This document shows, piece by piece, positions 11,610 to 23,279 of a stretch of DNA of 64,000 bases (positions within the stretch are counted from its first letter, which is position 1; every line of letters starts with the position of its first letter). Under the pieces are notes generated by a model, which saw only the letters and a program-made list of their open reading frames with translations, was not told the origin of the DNA and made no database searches. The position numbers and the translations under genes are program-made. The DNA is from Pyxicephalus adspersus (taxonomy: Eukaryota > Chordata > Amphibia > Anura > Pyxicephalidae): assembly GCF_032062135.1 (NCBI RefSeq), contig NC_092868.1:50987053-51051052 (forward strand). Direction: 5' to 3'.

Positions 11610-11611
<2 letters not shown>
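10715..11611 (-). mobile_element. Retroposed element with U2 snRNA-derived 5' head and poly(A) tail, 897 bp
   Basis: Read on the minus strand, the element starts at 11611 with the first ~39 nt of U2 snRNA, continues through about 860 nt of non-U2 sequence and ends with AATTCAATAAA running into 11 A residues (T run at 10715-10725), followed by host-like TA-rich DNA. A head at the exact snRNA +1 plus a 3' A tail is the signature of reverse transcription of a U2-initiated or U2-fused RNA. The body has no frame above ~100 codons and no LINE, LTR or rRNA motif I recognise. Both ends abut TA-rich DNA, so no target duplication can be defined. It could be a SINE-like family of the snRNA-headed (SINEU) type or a single template-switch chimera. 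Confidence 0.7.
11573..11611 (-). pseudogene. U2 snRNA 5' segment (about 39 nt)
   Basis: The minus strand from 11611 reads ATCGCTTCTCAGCCTTTTGG and then CTAAGATCAAGTGTAGTA, identical to the vertebrate U2 5' end except G to A at nt 11, which breaks a CpG as expected from methylation decay. This part includes the branch-point-pairing GTAGTA. Identity ends there; the Sm site and 3' stem-loops of U2 are absent, so this cannot be a working snRNA gene. Confidence 0.9.

Positions 11612-11658
<47 letters not shown>
11612..11658. repeat. (TA)n microsatellite at the 5' end of the U2-headed element
   Basis: Pure TA run, after one TAAAT, that directly adjoins the U2 +1 position; the insertion used or later seeded this tract. 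Confidence 0.95.
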
Positions 11659-11662
<4 letters not shown>

Positions 11663-12029
11663 ACATTACATTACATGCCCTTTTCATGCTCCCTTGCGAC
11701 CCTTTATGTCCTCCTTCCTGCAACCTTCAGGGTTATGCAGCACACTTGTGAGCCCAAAATGTCATGTGCACAGCCCTGGGCGTATGCGAACATGCTGGCC
11801 TGGGTTTACAGGAGAATGCTGCAGACAATGGCGCTCACATCTCTACATGAGCACTATTCTCTACAGCATTCAAGTCCACTAATGCTAGAACAGAAGGAGA
11901 CGGACCTCAAGATGTGACATTTTTGATAATTTAGCTGGAATGTGGTGGGGAGGTGCCTTTTAGAAGGTAGGTAAGCATTAGGCTGGGGTTTGTTTTAAAA
12001 ATGGAGATCTGATTTCACACAGATACTGC

Positions 12030-12078
<49 letters not shown>

Positions 12079-12229
12079 TATATATATATAGCTTTTTTCT
12101 TTTCTAGGAATTGGTGAGCAGGTGATGCCTGCGGGATTCTGCTTCTATAAAACTGTTAGTTAAAAAGCAATACTTACTACTGTGGTTTATTGGCTCCACG
12201 TGGCTATTGAACAGCAAACCGTAAAATTA
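11659..12229. other. No gene; second TA microsatellite
   Basis: (TTACA)n-like start at about 11660-11675, then ordinary sequence, then (TA)n at 12036-12090. Confidence 0.55.
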
Positions 12230-12560
12230 AGAACCTGTGAATGTTGCACTAAAGATTAAAATAATGGCAAAACAATTAAAAATGTTTCTCCCAACAGCTT
12301 CCTCTTACCTCGCCTTTAAATCACCTGGACAGAGACGTTTTACTTCATGTCCCGGCATAAAGAAAGTGCTTAGTGCTTTTATGACAAGGATAATTCGCCA
12401 TACATCAAACTCTCTTTTGGCAGCTTCATGGATTGTTAGGCTAAGGTGACTTTAAGGCAGGTGACAATGGAAATAATTCCGACACAAACAACATCGCTTT
12501 GACAGAAAAGAACAAGCCATGTTTTATTACTGATAGCCTGTTTAGGTGGTACTGTTGTTC
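12230..12560. promoter_or_regulatory. Candidate conserved non-coding block
   Basis: Repeat-free block with facing E-box-like CACCTG (near 12321) and CAGGTG (near 12457), CpGs (CTCGCC, GACG, CCCGGCA, TTCGCC, TCCGAC, ATCGC) and AT-rich AAGGATAATTCGCC. Inference only. Confidence 0.38.
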
Positions 12561-12904
12561 GGGCCCCTTAAACGCACCTGTTAGGACAGTAAACTTAAAG
12601 CCCACCCCTGGGGTCTGTGCTGCAGAGCAACTTTCATGAGGCCCTTAAGCATGTTTTTTTATTGTTTCTTGGTTCTTTGTTTTTTTTTCTTTTCTGTTTC
12701 CAGAATTATTTAATCTTTTTACATGACATGTTTGGTACTTTTGCAATTCAGATCTTATCCAATAGTGGGTAGTGCTAGTGATTCAGAAATTGGTGCACGT
12801 GTGATAACAATGTATTCTGGTATATGGTAAATGCAACATTCTTTGATGACGCTTCCTCATGAGGTGGGTCCAATATACACCTTCTTTACATTTTCAGGAC
12901 TTAG
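12561..12904. other. No recognisable feature
   Basis: T-rich around 12650-12715, otherwise plain. Confidence 0.45.
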
Positions 12905-12916
12905 GCCATCTAGTGG
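12905..12916 (-). promoter_or_regulatory. CTCF-like binding motif, full core match
   Basis: The minus strand reads CCACTAGATGGC, matching CCASYAGRKGGC at all 12 positions. Its orientation faces the plus-strand motif at 2879-2890, the convergent arrangement found at loop anchors. Occupancy is unproven. Confidence 0.42.
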
Positions 12917-13637
12917 TTATAAAAGGTAATTGTAGGAGGTCAACACGGGAGAGGAGGTTGGAGCTGAAGCTGCTAGATGACCAAGACAAAAGTAAATTGT
13001 CTGAAGTTGAGCAATTAAAGGGAACGTGTAATTTTCACCTGCTGAGCAAAACAACAAGATGCCTTAAATGTAGACCAACAGCCTGCTTACTTACTTACTG
13101 TTAGTTCCTACTTCTCCGTTCATTTATCAACGTGAAATGCCTAATGCAAAAAGATGTGTGGGGATCGCGTGACTGTCTTTTCTTCAGCTGACTATTTCGA
13201 TAGCATCAGTACGTATATATCCATAGGTGGTAAATATGTGATGCAAAAAAATGTGATCTTAAAATCCAGGGGCTTTTTTAGATGCCTACAGTTGCCTAGA
13301 TGCCTAACTTCCAACCAACTAGAGCAATCTGGAGCTTAGGCAAAGCATCAGCTCCATTTAAAGGGATTATAAGACTCATAGACTAGTTTTCTAAATGTCA
13401 AGTTTATGATTTGGCTTTATTAATTATTAAATCACTGATCTGGAACAAACAAAAAGGGTTCAGTATTACTTTGGTCTCAGTATTTGTAAAGAGTCTTTAT
13501 TTTTCAGATCTTTAAAAATTAAACCATAAATTATATTTTTAGTTCACTAATATATAATCATATCAGTACTATAATATGACCTCATTTTATTTATATTTAA
13601 AGAATTACAAGACAATACCATATCATGTGACTTCCAG
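12917..13637. other. No recognisable feature
   Basis: AT-rich, no supportable gene or TE. Confidence 0.45.
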
Positions 13638-13678
13638 ACACCGCGTTTCCTAGACAGCGTCTACTTCTTCAGGACCTG
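13638..13678 (-). ncRNA. Degenerate hammerhead-like repeat motif
   Basis: The minus strand reads CCTGAAGAAG, a perfect 5-bp stem TAGAC/GTCTA around a short loop, then GGAAACGCGGTG. CUGANGA, a stem and GAAAC are the hammerhead core order, but one or two extra bases sit between CTGAAGA and the stem. I read it as a remnant of a dispersed frog repeat carrying this motif, not a proven ribozyme. Similar motifs occur at 38255-38297 and 54118-54155. Confidence 0.35.
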
Positions 13679-14299
13679 GATAATGACTGTATCAAATTGC
13701 AGAAAAGTGTATCAATGAAAGGATCTTTGCAAATTACAACAAACAATATCTTTATTTAGCACATAGTAATATTTGATCTTATATTGTCTAGGCAAATGTA
13801 TATATTCTGCATGTAGTGGTAAATCTGGACTGTCAGCACAAGATAATTTTACAAAAGATCTTTAATCTCAAAGTATATATTACACATAAAGATTTCTAAT
13901 GCTTCTCTGATGTATTTTTACATGTATGTCTTCACTTTTTACCGCAAAAATAATGGAAAAAGGGTAAAAAAAATAGCATTTAGAATTTTTTCAGGTTTTT
14001 TTTTTGCTGTGTCTCCTCTTAGAAGGGTATTCCTTTTTTTTTTTTCTGTCTCAGTGGCACAACAAGAAGCCAGAGGAAATTGTCTCAAAGCGAAAACTGC
14101 CCCCACAATTCAAGGCAATCGTAGGATTTTCTTCAAGGAAAATCTGCAAAACTACAACATACAAAGCAAAATGGCTAAAAGGCTTGGTTGGAGTTGCACC
14201 TTAATTTACCACCATCTATCTCGGCATCAGCCTCTTGTTTTGTCGCAGTTTGGACAAATTACTTAACGCCGCCTTGCAATTTTCCCACAAATTATCTTT
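13679..14299. other. No recognisable feature
   Basis: Includes T runs near 14000-14045 and a 118-codon frame (13910-14266) with no domain that I know. Confidence 0.45.
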
Positions 14300-14620
14300 C
14301 CATGTTCCCTGAAATAAAGGTAAATAAGAGGTTTCGCCGCGTATGATTAAATAGATACGGATCTTAGCGTACGTTTTCAATGAAAGAAAAAGCGCTGTTT
14401 ACATCCCTATAAAATGAGGCCGCGTGTGTATGTGACTGTCACCCGGCGATTACCTAATTGGCATGGCTGTGCAAGTTGACATGTCTTATTTTGTCACCAT
14501 TCTATACATAATTACAGCGAAATGGCAGCTACACAGGCTGCGATCCTACCGGGGTAATCTGTAACCGCCAAATGCTTCCTCCCTGTCTGTCCCTGAAAAC
14601 TCAGTGACTATCTACACTCT
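14300..14620. promoter_or_regulatory. Candidate conserved non-coding block
   Basis: CpG-retaining unique block (TTTCGCCGCGTATG, AGATACGGATC, TAGCGTACG, AAGCGCTG, GGCCGCGTG, CACCCGGCG, CTACCGGGG, AACCGCC) with homeodomain-like ATGATTAAATAG, ATTACCTAATTGG and CATAATTACAGCG. No frame. One of the more convincing regulatory candidates. Confidence 0.47.
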
Positions 14621-15699
14621 TTAGTCTAATTGCTGCAAATACAGACACCCCCATTCCACATCCCCAGCCATTCTATCACCAACAGGAAAACAACATATGA
14701 TGAGGATGACAGCTGTCTATCTTTGACCTGTGTACATCTCAAATTTATTTCACAACAGAACTCTGTTTATCAAAAATTGTTCTATTGTCCAATGCAGCCA
14801 ATCAGAACCTCTCATTTGTTCTATGTGAGATGAAAATGGGTAACACTTCTCTTCCTTCAGATATGTTGATATTGGACTTCAATGTTTAAAGTATGCCTAA
14901 ACCTAAACATTTGTTGTTTTTCGGTGTGGATAGAATGTGGAAGGGATAGGATGAGTGTCAGGTTTTTATTGCTGCCCCTGTTGTTTATAATAATTAGCCC
15001 TTTGTTTGCCATGGTCACCATTGTGGCTGCCATGGAAAGTGATGGAGAAATCCAAAATGGTTATTTAAAGAAAAGGTGCAAATCATCCAATGCAGAAAAC
15101 TAAGAGGGGTTTTCCTTTAACCAACTGTGTCCTCCAACTCTACCTGTTGTGTCTCACAGGATGGCACAGGATGCAAAGATACATTTTCCTAACAGGAGGC
15201 TGCAAACCAAATCTAAAAGAATCCAGTTGTCTCCTTTTAAAGTAGTTATCATTGTCCATAAAAATCCAGAATGTAGCAGTTGTCCCTAAGTTAGGTGGTG
15301 CAGGAAACAATGCCAATAGGGCTGCCTGGTACAACGGTAAATGTCTGTGGGCTCATTCCCACTAGTTTCTTGCATCAATGCCTGTGCTTTATGCATGTGC
15401 TTCTGTGCAGAAACGCGCTCAATATCACAACACACAATGCAAACATTTGAGTCAAAAAGGGATCAATCACCAGCTATGTCCCACTTTTCTATCATATTGA
15501 CATATATTTCATATATTCATATATTGTTCATATATTGACAAAGCAGTGATGGTGATGTAACAAATTTAATCAGAATATATCAAGTGTTGGTCTAGTGTAG
15601 CAGATCTTTCTATATGCCACAATTTTCCCCCAGATTACCCTCTGAAACGGTAGAATTCTTTTTCTAAAGTTTTATTCTTGTAACTCCTGCTGTATTTCA
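14621..15699. other. No recognisable feature
   Basis: No gene. Short runs of ATATTGTTCATATATTGACA type at 15495-15540. Otherwise unassigned. Confidence 0.45.
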
Positions 15700-16220
15700 C
15701 CCTGAGAGGTTTTCTTGGCTTTCTAGAAATTCCTCGCCCTCCCGCCCCGCGTATGAATATTCACGCTTATTTGCATCTAATTTGAAAGTGATCATTGCCA
15801 AAAGTCTCGAGTCAGCATATCTTACACTTTGTCCTTAGTTTAAATAAATTCACTCACGCCATTTCCAAGCATAGGACATCAGATAGCGGGGAAAAAATAA
15901 ATTGATGGGTAGTTTTTTTTTCTGTCTTCCACTGAAAATGTCAGCAGTTTGGTGTTTATTCACTGCACAGCATATGATTCATTTGTTAATGTGTGTAAGC
16001 TTTTGTGTTTTCACATATTACGGGCATTGCCAAGTAACCGCGCAGACGGCTCAACATATGATTTACAAAAGAGATTAGGACAGAATTCTGGAACAATTAA
16101 CTTGGATTACTCTAGAAGCGAGGGGCACAGCAGATGTATTAAAGGTGACCTTTGTCCATACTGTCTAATTAAAAATGTCATTATTCAAACTCAAAAACAA
16201 TGTGGGTGTTCATTACCATA
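15700..16220. promoter_or_regulatory. Candidate conserved non-coding block(s)
   Basis: First part: a GC-rich CCTCGCCCTCCCGCCCCGCG run, then a TGAATATTCA palindrome at 15754-15763, close to the POU dimer (MORE) shape, followed 5 bp later by the octamer ATTTGCAT at 15769-15776, then GTCTCGAGTCAGC. Second part (about 16020-16170): AACCGCGCAGACGGC, ACAATTAACTTGGATTA, AGAAGCGAGG. No continuous reading frame shared by the two parts. Confidence 0.42.
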
Positions 16221-18599
16221 GGTAATACTGTTAGGTTTTTACCCATACACCTTGGCAAGTGAAGGTTTTCTTTTTTTTTTTTTTTTTAACTGAAACAGCT
16301 GTGTCTGCAAATCATAAAAACATTGGTAGATTTCTTCTGTTAACTTTGTGATCAGAGCTGTCATCTCTCAATTATCATCTGATAATTGGTACTTTCTACC
16401 ATACCAGTTAGTCGATGAGCCCATACCTAGCCAAGTTGCCAGTTGAGGTTTAGTTTAGGGACCATTTTAGAAACGCAGGGAATAAATAGGTGAAGTTTTG
16501 AAGAAGTCAACCAATGGTGCATGAAGATATTAGATATGCTATTGTGTCAGGTTGTATGAATATAGCCAGTTATGTGAGCAAAGGCAGACTTGAATGCTAC
16601 CTGGTCATTTTGTATTTGGTCTTCTTGGAGTTTATTCAACAATCTGTTAGGAGAAGATGAATGCTCTAGCTAAAGATTATATATTGAATGGTCATTCCTC
16701 GGGTGTGTTTCTTCTGAAATTCAGCCAAAAATGTGTTAGGAGGGGAAGAACTATTTGCCTTGAGAATACAACTCCCTTGAACAGCCGGGTCTAGACAAGA
16801 GGTAGGCAAAATCTAATATGAAAGGGAGCACAAAGAAGGTCAGCAACCTATACTTCTACCTAAGGAAGTTCTCAGCTTATGGTGGGGGCAAACTTTGGCT
16901 TTTTCACCTTAAGGACCTTGTCCTAGCTTTACTTCTGAAGATCAGTCAGTAAGGTGTGAGGAGAAAAGGAGTATTCTTTCTGAAAGGTATGTGCTTTTTG
17001 GTTATCCTGAAAATAGTTCCCCTAAGATTAAAGTTTTCTGGACATGCTTCTTATGCTGTAGGTTTGCATGTCAAGGTACCTTGATTCAAACCTTACCCAA
17101 AATAAAATGGCTGTGATTTCCATGTAACCCTTTAGAAACATTTCCTACTCAGATTCAGGGATGGAAAAGTTTGTGGCATGACAGACATAGGAACACCTCT
17201 TCATACTCACCATTTGTCTTTAAATGGGAAAAGTTTTATTGCTATCCATTATAGAAATAGTTGCAGTTTGCAGCCTCAGATGGCTTCAAAAGGATGAAAG
17301 TGCAATAAAAGGCCTCTATATTTAACTAAGAAATACATAATACATACATAATACATAATATTGCCTAAATCAAGGTAGGGTGAAACAGTCAGTAATCCCC
17401 CCCCCCCCCACATGCAGTGTGTACTCTCTGTTAATAATTTCTAAACCTCGGTGATTATGCTATGGAAAGCGTATAGTGAGAGAAACCTAACATAATAGAT
17501 CTTGTTATAAATATCTCATTTTGAAAAGGCAATTGCCAAAAATACAGATGGTGAAGGGGAACCAAAGCCTTTCGCTATTCTTGGAAATTTAGAATTCAAT
17601 TATAAGCAGCAAAGTATATGTATAAAATGCACTTTTCTGCAAACACATGTGATGATATTAGCCATGTCATTGAAGTAGTCAGCTTTGTAAATGGTATTCA
17701 TTATCATGTTTGCTGAGTTATGGTTGAAGTATCCATAGTGCCTAGTACAACATTGTTATAGCTGGGGTAGTATGGTGGTCCGCTTTATTGTATCTATTAT
17801 GAACATTAGTGATAGGAATGAATGGGAATTGTACACATAGTTTGGTTTTTATGGAATGGGAGAAGTAAAGAGGTCATTTATTAAGTGCTTTTGCTGAGAT
17901 TACATATATAGGTGCAATACTGCCCTGTCTGCCTGGGCAGGAGACCAGATTTTTTTATACTTCCATTCTCCCCATCCAGAATTTTGATTGGATGGTAAAA
18001 GGAAAAGCAGCAGACTGAATGGCTCATCTCTGCTCCACTTTATTATCTTCATCTATCAGCATATTCTTTGCAGTACAACTGATTTGCTCCATTACTGCTT
18101 CTCCTTCCCTTGGTTCCCTTGAGTTCTGAAATGCAGGTACTGCCACTGCCTACATTTTAAAAATGAGTAAATACAGAACTGCAATCATTAATGTCTGAAA
18201 TTTATCTTTTAAGGCCACACAGACCAACTGTGCTTTGCTTAAAATATCCAAGTGTTAATTGATTTAAACATGAAATTCAGGAAAGGTATTTTGGACAACG
18301 TCTATTTTTTAACCATCTCTTAAGTTTTTTAAACCTTTTTGAAATAACCCGGTGTTTTATTCTCTGCATTTGATTACATGACATCCTGAAGCCACTGTAT
18401 AATGCCCAGCAAGTGTCAATGACTGCATTTATCTCTCTCTTTTTCTGGTTGATGTCTCAATAGTGAAGTATTTCCACTCAGGTTAACATTTCAAGATATC
18501 TTAGTAGTACTGGCCCAAGGGGTATATGCTCCTCTTGTGTCTCAACCCAGTCCACCTTATACTGATAGCAACCAATTAGCATCCTTCCAAGGCAAGAAC
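16221..18599. other. Long stretch without a recognised gene or TE
   Basis: Contains a T run at about 16268-16288, TACATAA-type repeats at 17335-17365 and a 13-base C run at 17397-17409. No frame reaches 60 codons here, which argues against exons of any size. Confidence 0.55.
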
Positions 18600-20399
18600 T
18601 TATTTTGGTCCCTCTTGGGAGCTGGGACATAAATATGTCACCTTTAAGATCCAGCCTTTTAGATACTTATGTTTCATGGGGTTCCACTTTAAATCTGTTT
18701 CCTTGCCACAGAAACAGTTAAACCCCAACCAGCAACTCAGTGCTTTTTGACAAATAGTGATGCCAGTATTTTTTAAAGGATATTGCATTGTAAAATCAAT
18801 AAGCTAACTTTAGCACTTGGTTTGCGTTCAATAATAAATTCCTCCTGGACTTACTAGGAATGTAATTTTATACAGCTTTGCCTAGCCCTGAAAGTTTACA
18901 TTAACAACATAGAGAACAGGGACATTTTGGGGGTCAAAACCTCTGTCATCAATCGGCCCAGCACGTGTCGTAATAATAAAACACAACATATATTTGTTTT
19001 TAATTTGTAGTATGCACGCTTTCTCTTGTTTTAGGTTTATTTTCATCATCCTGCCTGGGAAAAAAATAGGTTTTATAGCAACTGAGCTCTAGGAAAAAAA
19101 ATGACAATCTTTAATTTTATAAGCAAATAAAAATTGGAAGCTTTCAGTTTTACTTCTTATTGATATGACCAGAAACTTGATACATTTGTGGCCCCGTATC
19201 TCTTTTTTATTGCAAAGTAAAAGATGATATAAAACCCTTCATTAAGTATAGCCATAAAATGTCATTTTTGATGTAAGCGGTGAAAAGGATAACTAGTTTT
19301 AGATATACAAGATGTTTTTTGAGTTCTTGGAAGCAAGATTTTAGATGTTTTCATTATTGGTGGAGTGGAGAGAGTTAATTGCCATTCTAGGCCTTCACTA
19401 TTGACTGTTTGACTATTGAGATGAAAGTACAGAGGTTTCCACTTCTCAATCTTTGCATTGTTTTAATGGAAGTCAATTAAATGGCTCAACGACCTTTCCA
19501 ATGAAGAAATAATATGGGATGATACATGATGCATATGTGGGGGGATAAACTTCTCCCCTCTGAAATTCAAATTTCAGGCCCATCTATGTTATATAAGTAC
19601 GGTAGCTAAAGTACATGGCACTATAATATTGCCAGGACTGTGAGAAGAAGGAATGGCATGGAGGAGCTGGACCCATAGCAGATTTGATGCCAGTGTGGCG
19701 CGGAATATATGGAATAGAGTCCAATGTCTCCAGCAATATGGCCTGGGGAGGTGCTTCAGACAATATCCAAGGTTTTTATAAGAGAAAGAGCACCATTAAA
19801 TAGTCTATATATTCCTAATTAATGAAAGTATATCCAAAATAAACTTTCAAATGTGTTTGGGGTTCTAAGGGACCTCCTTGCTAAAAACAAGCATCCAGTT
19901 AGTGAAGTAAACAAAAGTTCTTATTTTTCAAATCGTATAGTTTCTTTCATGGATACATACACCATGTATAAATGCATTCAGATGTTAGTTGTGTGCATAT
20001 ATTGTTTGTATTGTAGCCTTAACTGTAAGAGTCTGCTATAAGGGAACCCCTGAAACATGAACGCTTTGTTCTTAGGCATATACTATGACAAATTAATATT
20101 TTCAGACCTTAAACCATTGGTTTAACACACCTTTTCTAAATCTCTATGATATAGTCACCTTAAAACCGTCAGGCTCACCAGTGGAGGTACCTTAAACCAG
20201 GTTAAACTATGACCCATAGCAGCTGCAACATACCTGTGCATTAGAACCTGCTACGCCTATTTGTTGCTATAGTGCCTGAAAAAATCAGGTTAGTTGCATA
20301 AATGAAACATTTTTGGACTGGATTTCCAGTTTAGGTTTACACTTTTACCTCATTTTTTTAAGTCACTGTAAGATAATGTAAGATAATAATTTTTGGTCC
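18600..20399. other. Long stretch without a recognised gene or TE
   Basis: Only two ~62-codon frames, neither with a recognisable product. AT-rich, no TE termini identified. Confidence 0.5.
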
Positions 20400-20800
20400 T
20401 GCGTGATGTCATGCAAGAAAACCACCAACCCTCACATTGTTGCACGACAGAGGCGAGTGCACATTATGTAACACTGTTCTGATGCCTCTCAAATTAAATC
20501 CACGCTGGGCTTTATGTGTTCAGGGCTCCACGAGAGTGACTTCCTGTGAGAGCCATCCCTTTGTTCATGCTTCGTGTCCTCTGAGATTGGAATAAAAAGA
20601 GCAGAACTGGACCCATGCAGCATGAGAATCACCAGCAAATCCATATTCCTCTGCTCATCCACTTGCAGGCCATAGATTAGCAATGAACTTTCTTTAGATG
20701 GCTATCGTTCCATTGAACGTTGCGTTCTGTGATGGCCATGACAGCTTAAATTGTGCATTGTTCTCTAGAAAGATATTTGTTATAGCATTGATGCTATTTA
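20400..20800. promoter_or_regulatory. Candidate conserved non-coding block
   Basis: Repeat-free sequence with scattered CpGs (ACGACAGAGGCGAG, CCACGCTGGG, CACGAGAG, CTTCGTGTCC, TATCGTTCC, GAACGTTGCG) and ATTAGCAATGAAC, ending where the polypurine tract begins. Inference. Confidence 0.33.
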
Positions 20801-20819
20801 GCCTCCAAGGCAGACCTGA

Positions 20820-21690
20820 TTAGAATGAGTAGGAGGCAAAGGGAGAAAGAAATAGACAGAGGGCTATAGACCAGGAGGGAAATAGAGAGCTCTAAAACAT
20901 GAAGGAAGGAGGTAGAGAGACAGGGATATATATACCTGAGGGAATGAAAAAATGGAGAGGTTATAGAAAGATAGAGGCATATAGACCAGGAGGGAAAAAA
21001 GTGGAAGGGGTAGAGAGATATAGACTAAAAGAGAAAAAGAAAAGGAGATTAGGAGACCACCTGAATGGTATTAGACAAAATGGGGCACTGGACAAACATG
21101 AAGTGGGAGCACCAAATGCTCAGCATTCCAGCTCCTGGAACTCAAGGTCCTGAAGAAGGCAGGGTCTCGGCCTCTGCTCGGACTCTAACCAGGAGGGAAA
21201 GACAGAGGGAAGACAAAAATGAAAGAGTAGAATTAGGGTGATATAAAAAGTGGGAAGATAAAAGAGAGAGGGAAGAAAGGGGAAAGAGAGAATAAGAATA
21301 AAGGAATGCTGAAAGGATGAAGGGAGGGGGATATCTTTTGGAAAGGAAAGAGAGAAGGAAGGTGAGAGAATAAGTAAAAAAGCCAGAGGAAAAAGGGCTA
21401 TTTGGAAAAAGGGAGATAAGGGAAGGGAAAGAGAGAAATGAAATGATAGAGAGTTTAGGGAAAGGATGGACTGGGTTGGTAAGAAAGCAGTTAAGAGACA
21501 GAGTATGAGGGATACAGAAAAGGAAAAAATGAGGAATGGGAAAAGGTGTTCACAGTAGGGAACAAAAATGTTTTTTTTCAGACAGTTGGGGATCAGATCA
21601 AATGATGGGAAGACTGGAACGGGAATGGGAGAATTGAATGAGAGAATGGAACAGGAGATATTGATATACAAAGAGGCAGAAATATAGGAG
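20820..21690 (+). repeat. Polypurine (GA-rich) degenerate minisatellite
   Basis: About 860 bp of strongly purine-biased plus strand built from related pieces such as AGACCAGGAGGGAAA (near 20869 and 20981), GTAGAGAGA and GGGAAAGAGAG. The 183-codon minus frame inside it (21120-21671) is a Ser/Phe/Leu/Pro-rich translation produced by the purine bias and not a gene. A ~100-bp island (21095-21190) is closer to ordinary sequence. Confidence 0.8.
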
Positions 21691-21829
21691 TGTACAAAGT
21701 GATTTAGCCCTAAGATTGTAGTTTTAGGTGAATTTGTCTTTTTATTTTATAATATGATTGTTACATGAGTAGTGGAGTCTTATGAAGGGCAATTGGGGCC
21801 CTGTTTGCTTTCATATTTCAGCTTTACAA

Positions 21830-22480
21830 ATTCAGGGCGTTTCGGTTGTAAAGCCTCCAGCTCCTACGCTTACTTTCTGTGAAAGCACGTTCATCAGACA
21901 GATTTTACTGTTTACACGACAACATATGTTACACATTTCTGCTAATTTCTTCCATTTATAAAAATCCGTTTCCTGCCTCTGAGAGTCTTTCTCACCTTGG
22001 CCCTTCAAGCTGGCCATAGCCTGTCTCAGTAGCTGGCATTAAACTTTAGAATGGGACCCGTTCCTCCACTAGGAAATGGAAATTAAAATGCATTGTCGAA
22101 AATTAATCTCTGAATAAGCGCCCTCAGATTGATGGCAAGAATATCTTCTGTCACATCTCACATTAATGCCATCTCCAAATAATTTTTTTTTCTTAATGAC
22201 ATATGCTATAGAGCCTTTTAAAGTGTAACAGCTGAATAATATATCAGAATTACTTATTGTCTCTTTCTTTTTTTCTCTTTTCTTTTCCCGGTTGTGAGGT
22301 GCCGCCGGATGCATCTCAAACTGTCACACGGCGTTCGATTTGGCATGCTCACGGCCAAGAATATAGGGCCTGATAATGTTCCGTGGCACTAGAATTGCCT
22401 GGCGCCAATTCTAGGAAAGCACTCTAAATGTCTTTGTCAAAATATTAGACATTTTTGCGATTACAGACTGAAACTGTTTG
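21830..22480. promoter_or_regulatory. Candidate conserved non-coding block, long
   Basis: Repeat-poor ~650 bp. The CpG-bearing core 22290-22440 (TTCCCGGTTG, GCCGCCGGATG, CACGGCGTTCGATT, CTCACGGCC, TTCCGTGG, TGGCGCCAATT) is flanked by AT-rich segments with AATTAATCTCTG and CATTAATGCC. No frame covers it. Confidence 0.42.
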
Positions 22481-23279
22481 GCTCGTCTTGAGGTAGGAGA
22501 GTAATTGTTCCATCGCTAAATAGTGTTTGGCTAAGGCTCATATTTTGGGTTGAAATGGGCAGACTGTATTATAGCTATTATACTAATGTAATAAATTAAA
22601 TCATTTTTTTACAGTCCCTGTCTGAGAGTTATTTTAGTTGGAGCTGCTCTGTTCTTAGTTGCCCTTTTTACCTTAGACTAAGTAGTGCTTGTTCATGCAT
22701 ATCACAGAGGAAGCTCTTTATATTTTATAATACAGCTGGCTACATAAGATACAAATACTCCAGAACCTTTCTATCTCATTCAAGTGATTCTGTTGCTGAG
22801 GACAACTTGCCAGTGACAGGTGACTGGTTGGTTCTGCTCCTTGGTGGTGCTCCATGATTGGCTGAACCAGTGGCGTGTCAACCCAGTTGCCAAGATTCTG
22901 CAGTGCCAGCACGGGAGAGTCCTATATTAGGGAAAGACGCTATTGCATTTGGGTAACACAATCCCTACTATTGTTGGAGAGCAATGAGGGGTTAGAACCT
23001 AGGTCAGAGGTCTGTTGCATTCTGTTCTGAACCATTTCTGGGGAGATCTAACCTTTCTGCTTACCCTGGTGACCATTGTATAGGGCCACATTTTTATCAC
23101 CTGCTAGAGGTGGAATTAGGACTTTCGTTTTATATATACCTGTGCACAGGCCAATGAGACAACTTGGTGTCTTGGCTGCACATATGTCTGATTTTTATTC
23201 CCCATTCAATTCATGATCAAATATTCCCCACTACAGACCTAAAAGATGTTGTAAATTTTTAGAAAATGACTCTTTTCAC
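22481..23279. other. No recognisable feature
   Basis: Ordinary sequence. Parts of 22990-23160 may be old repeat but no ends are visible. Confidence 0.4.

Noticed and set aside
11573..11611. Functional U2 snRNA gene
   Set aside because: Only the first ~39 nt are present; the Sm site and 3' stem-loops are missing and the upstream side is a TA microsatellite with no PSE-like promoter visible.
21120..21671. 183-codon minus-strand open frame
   Set aside because: It lies in the polypurine tract; stop codons are depleted by the base bias and the translation is Ser/Phe/Leu/Pro low complexity.
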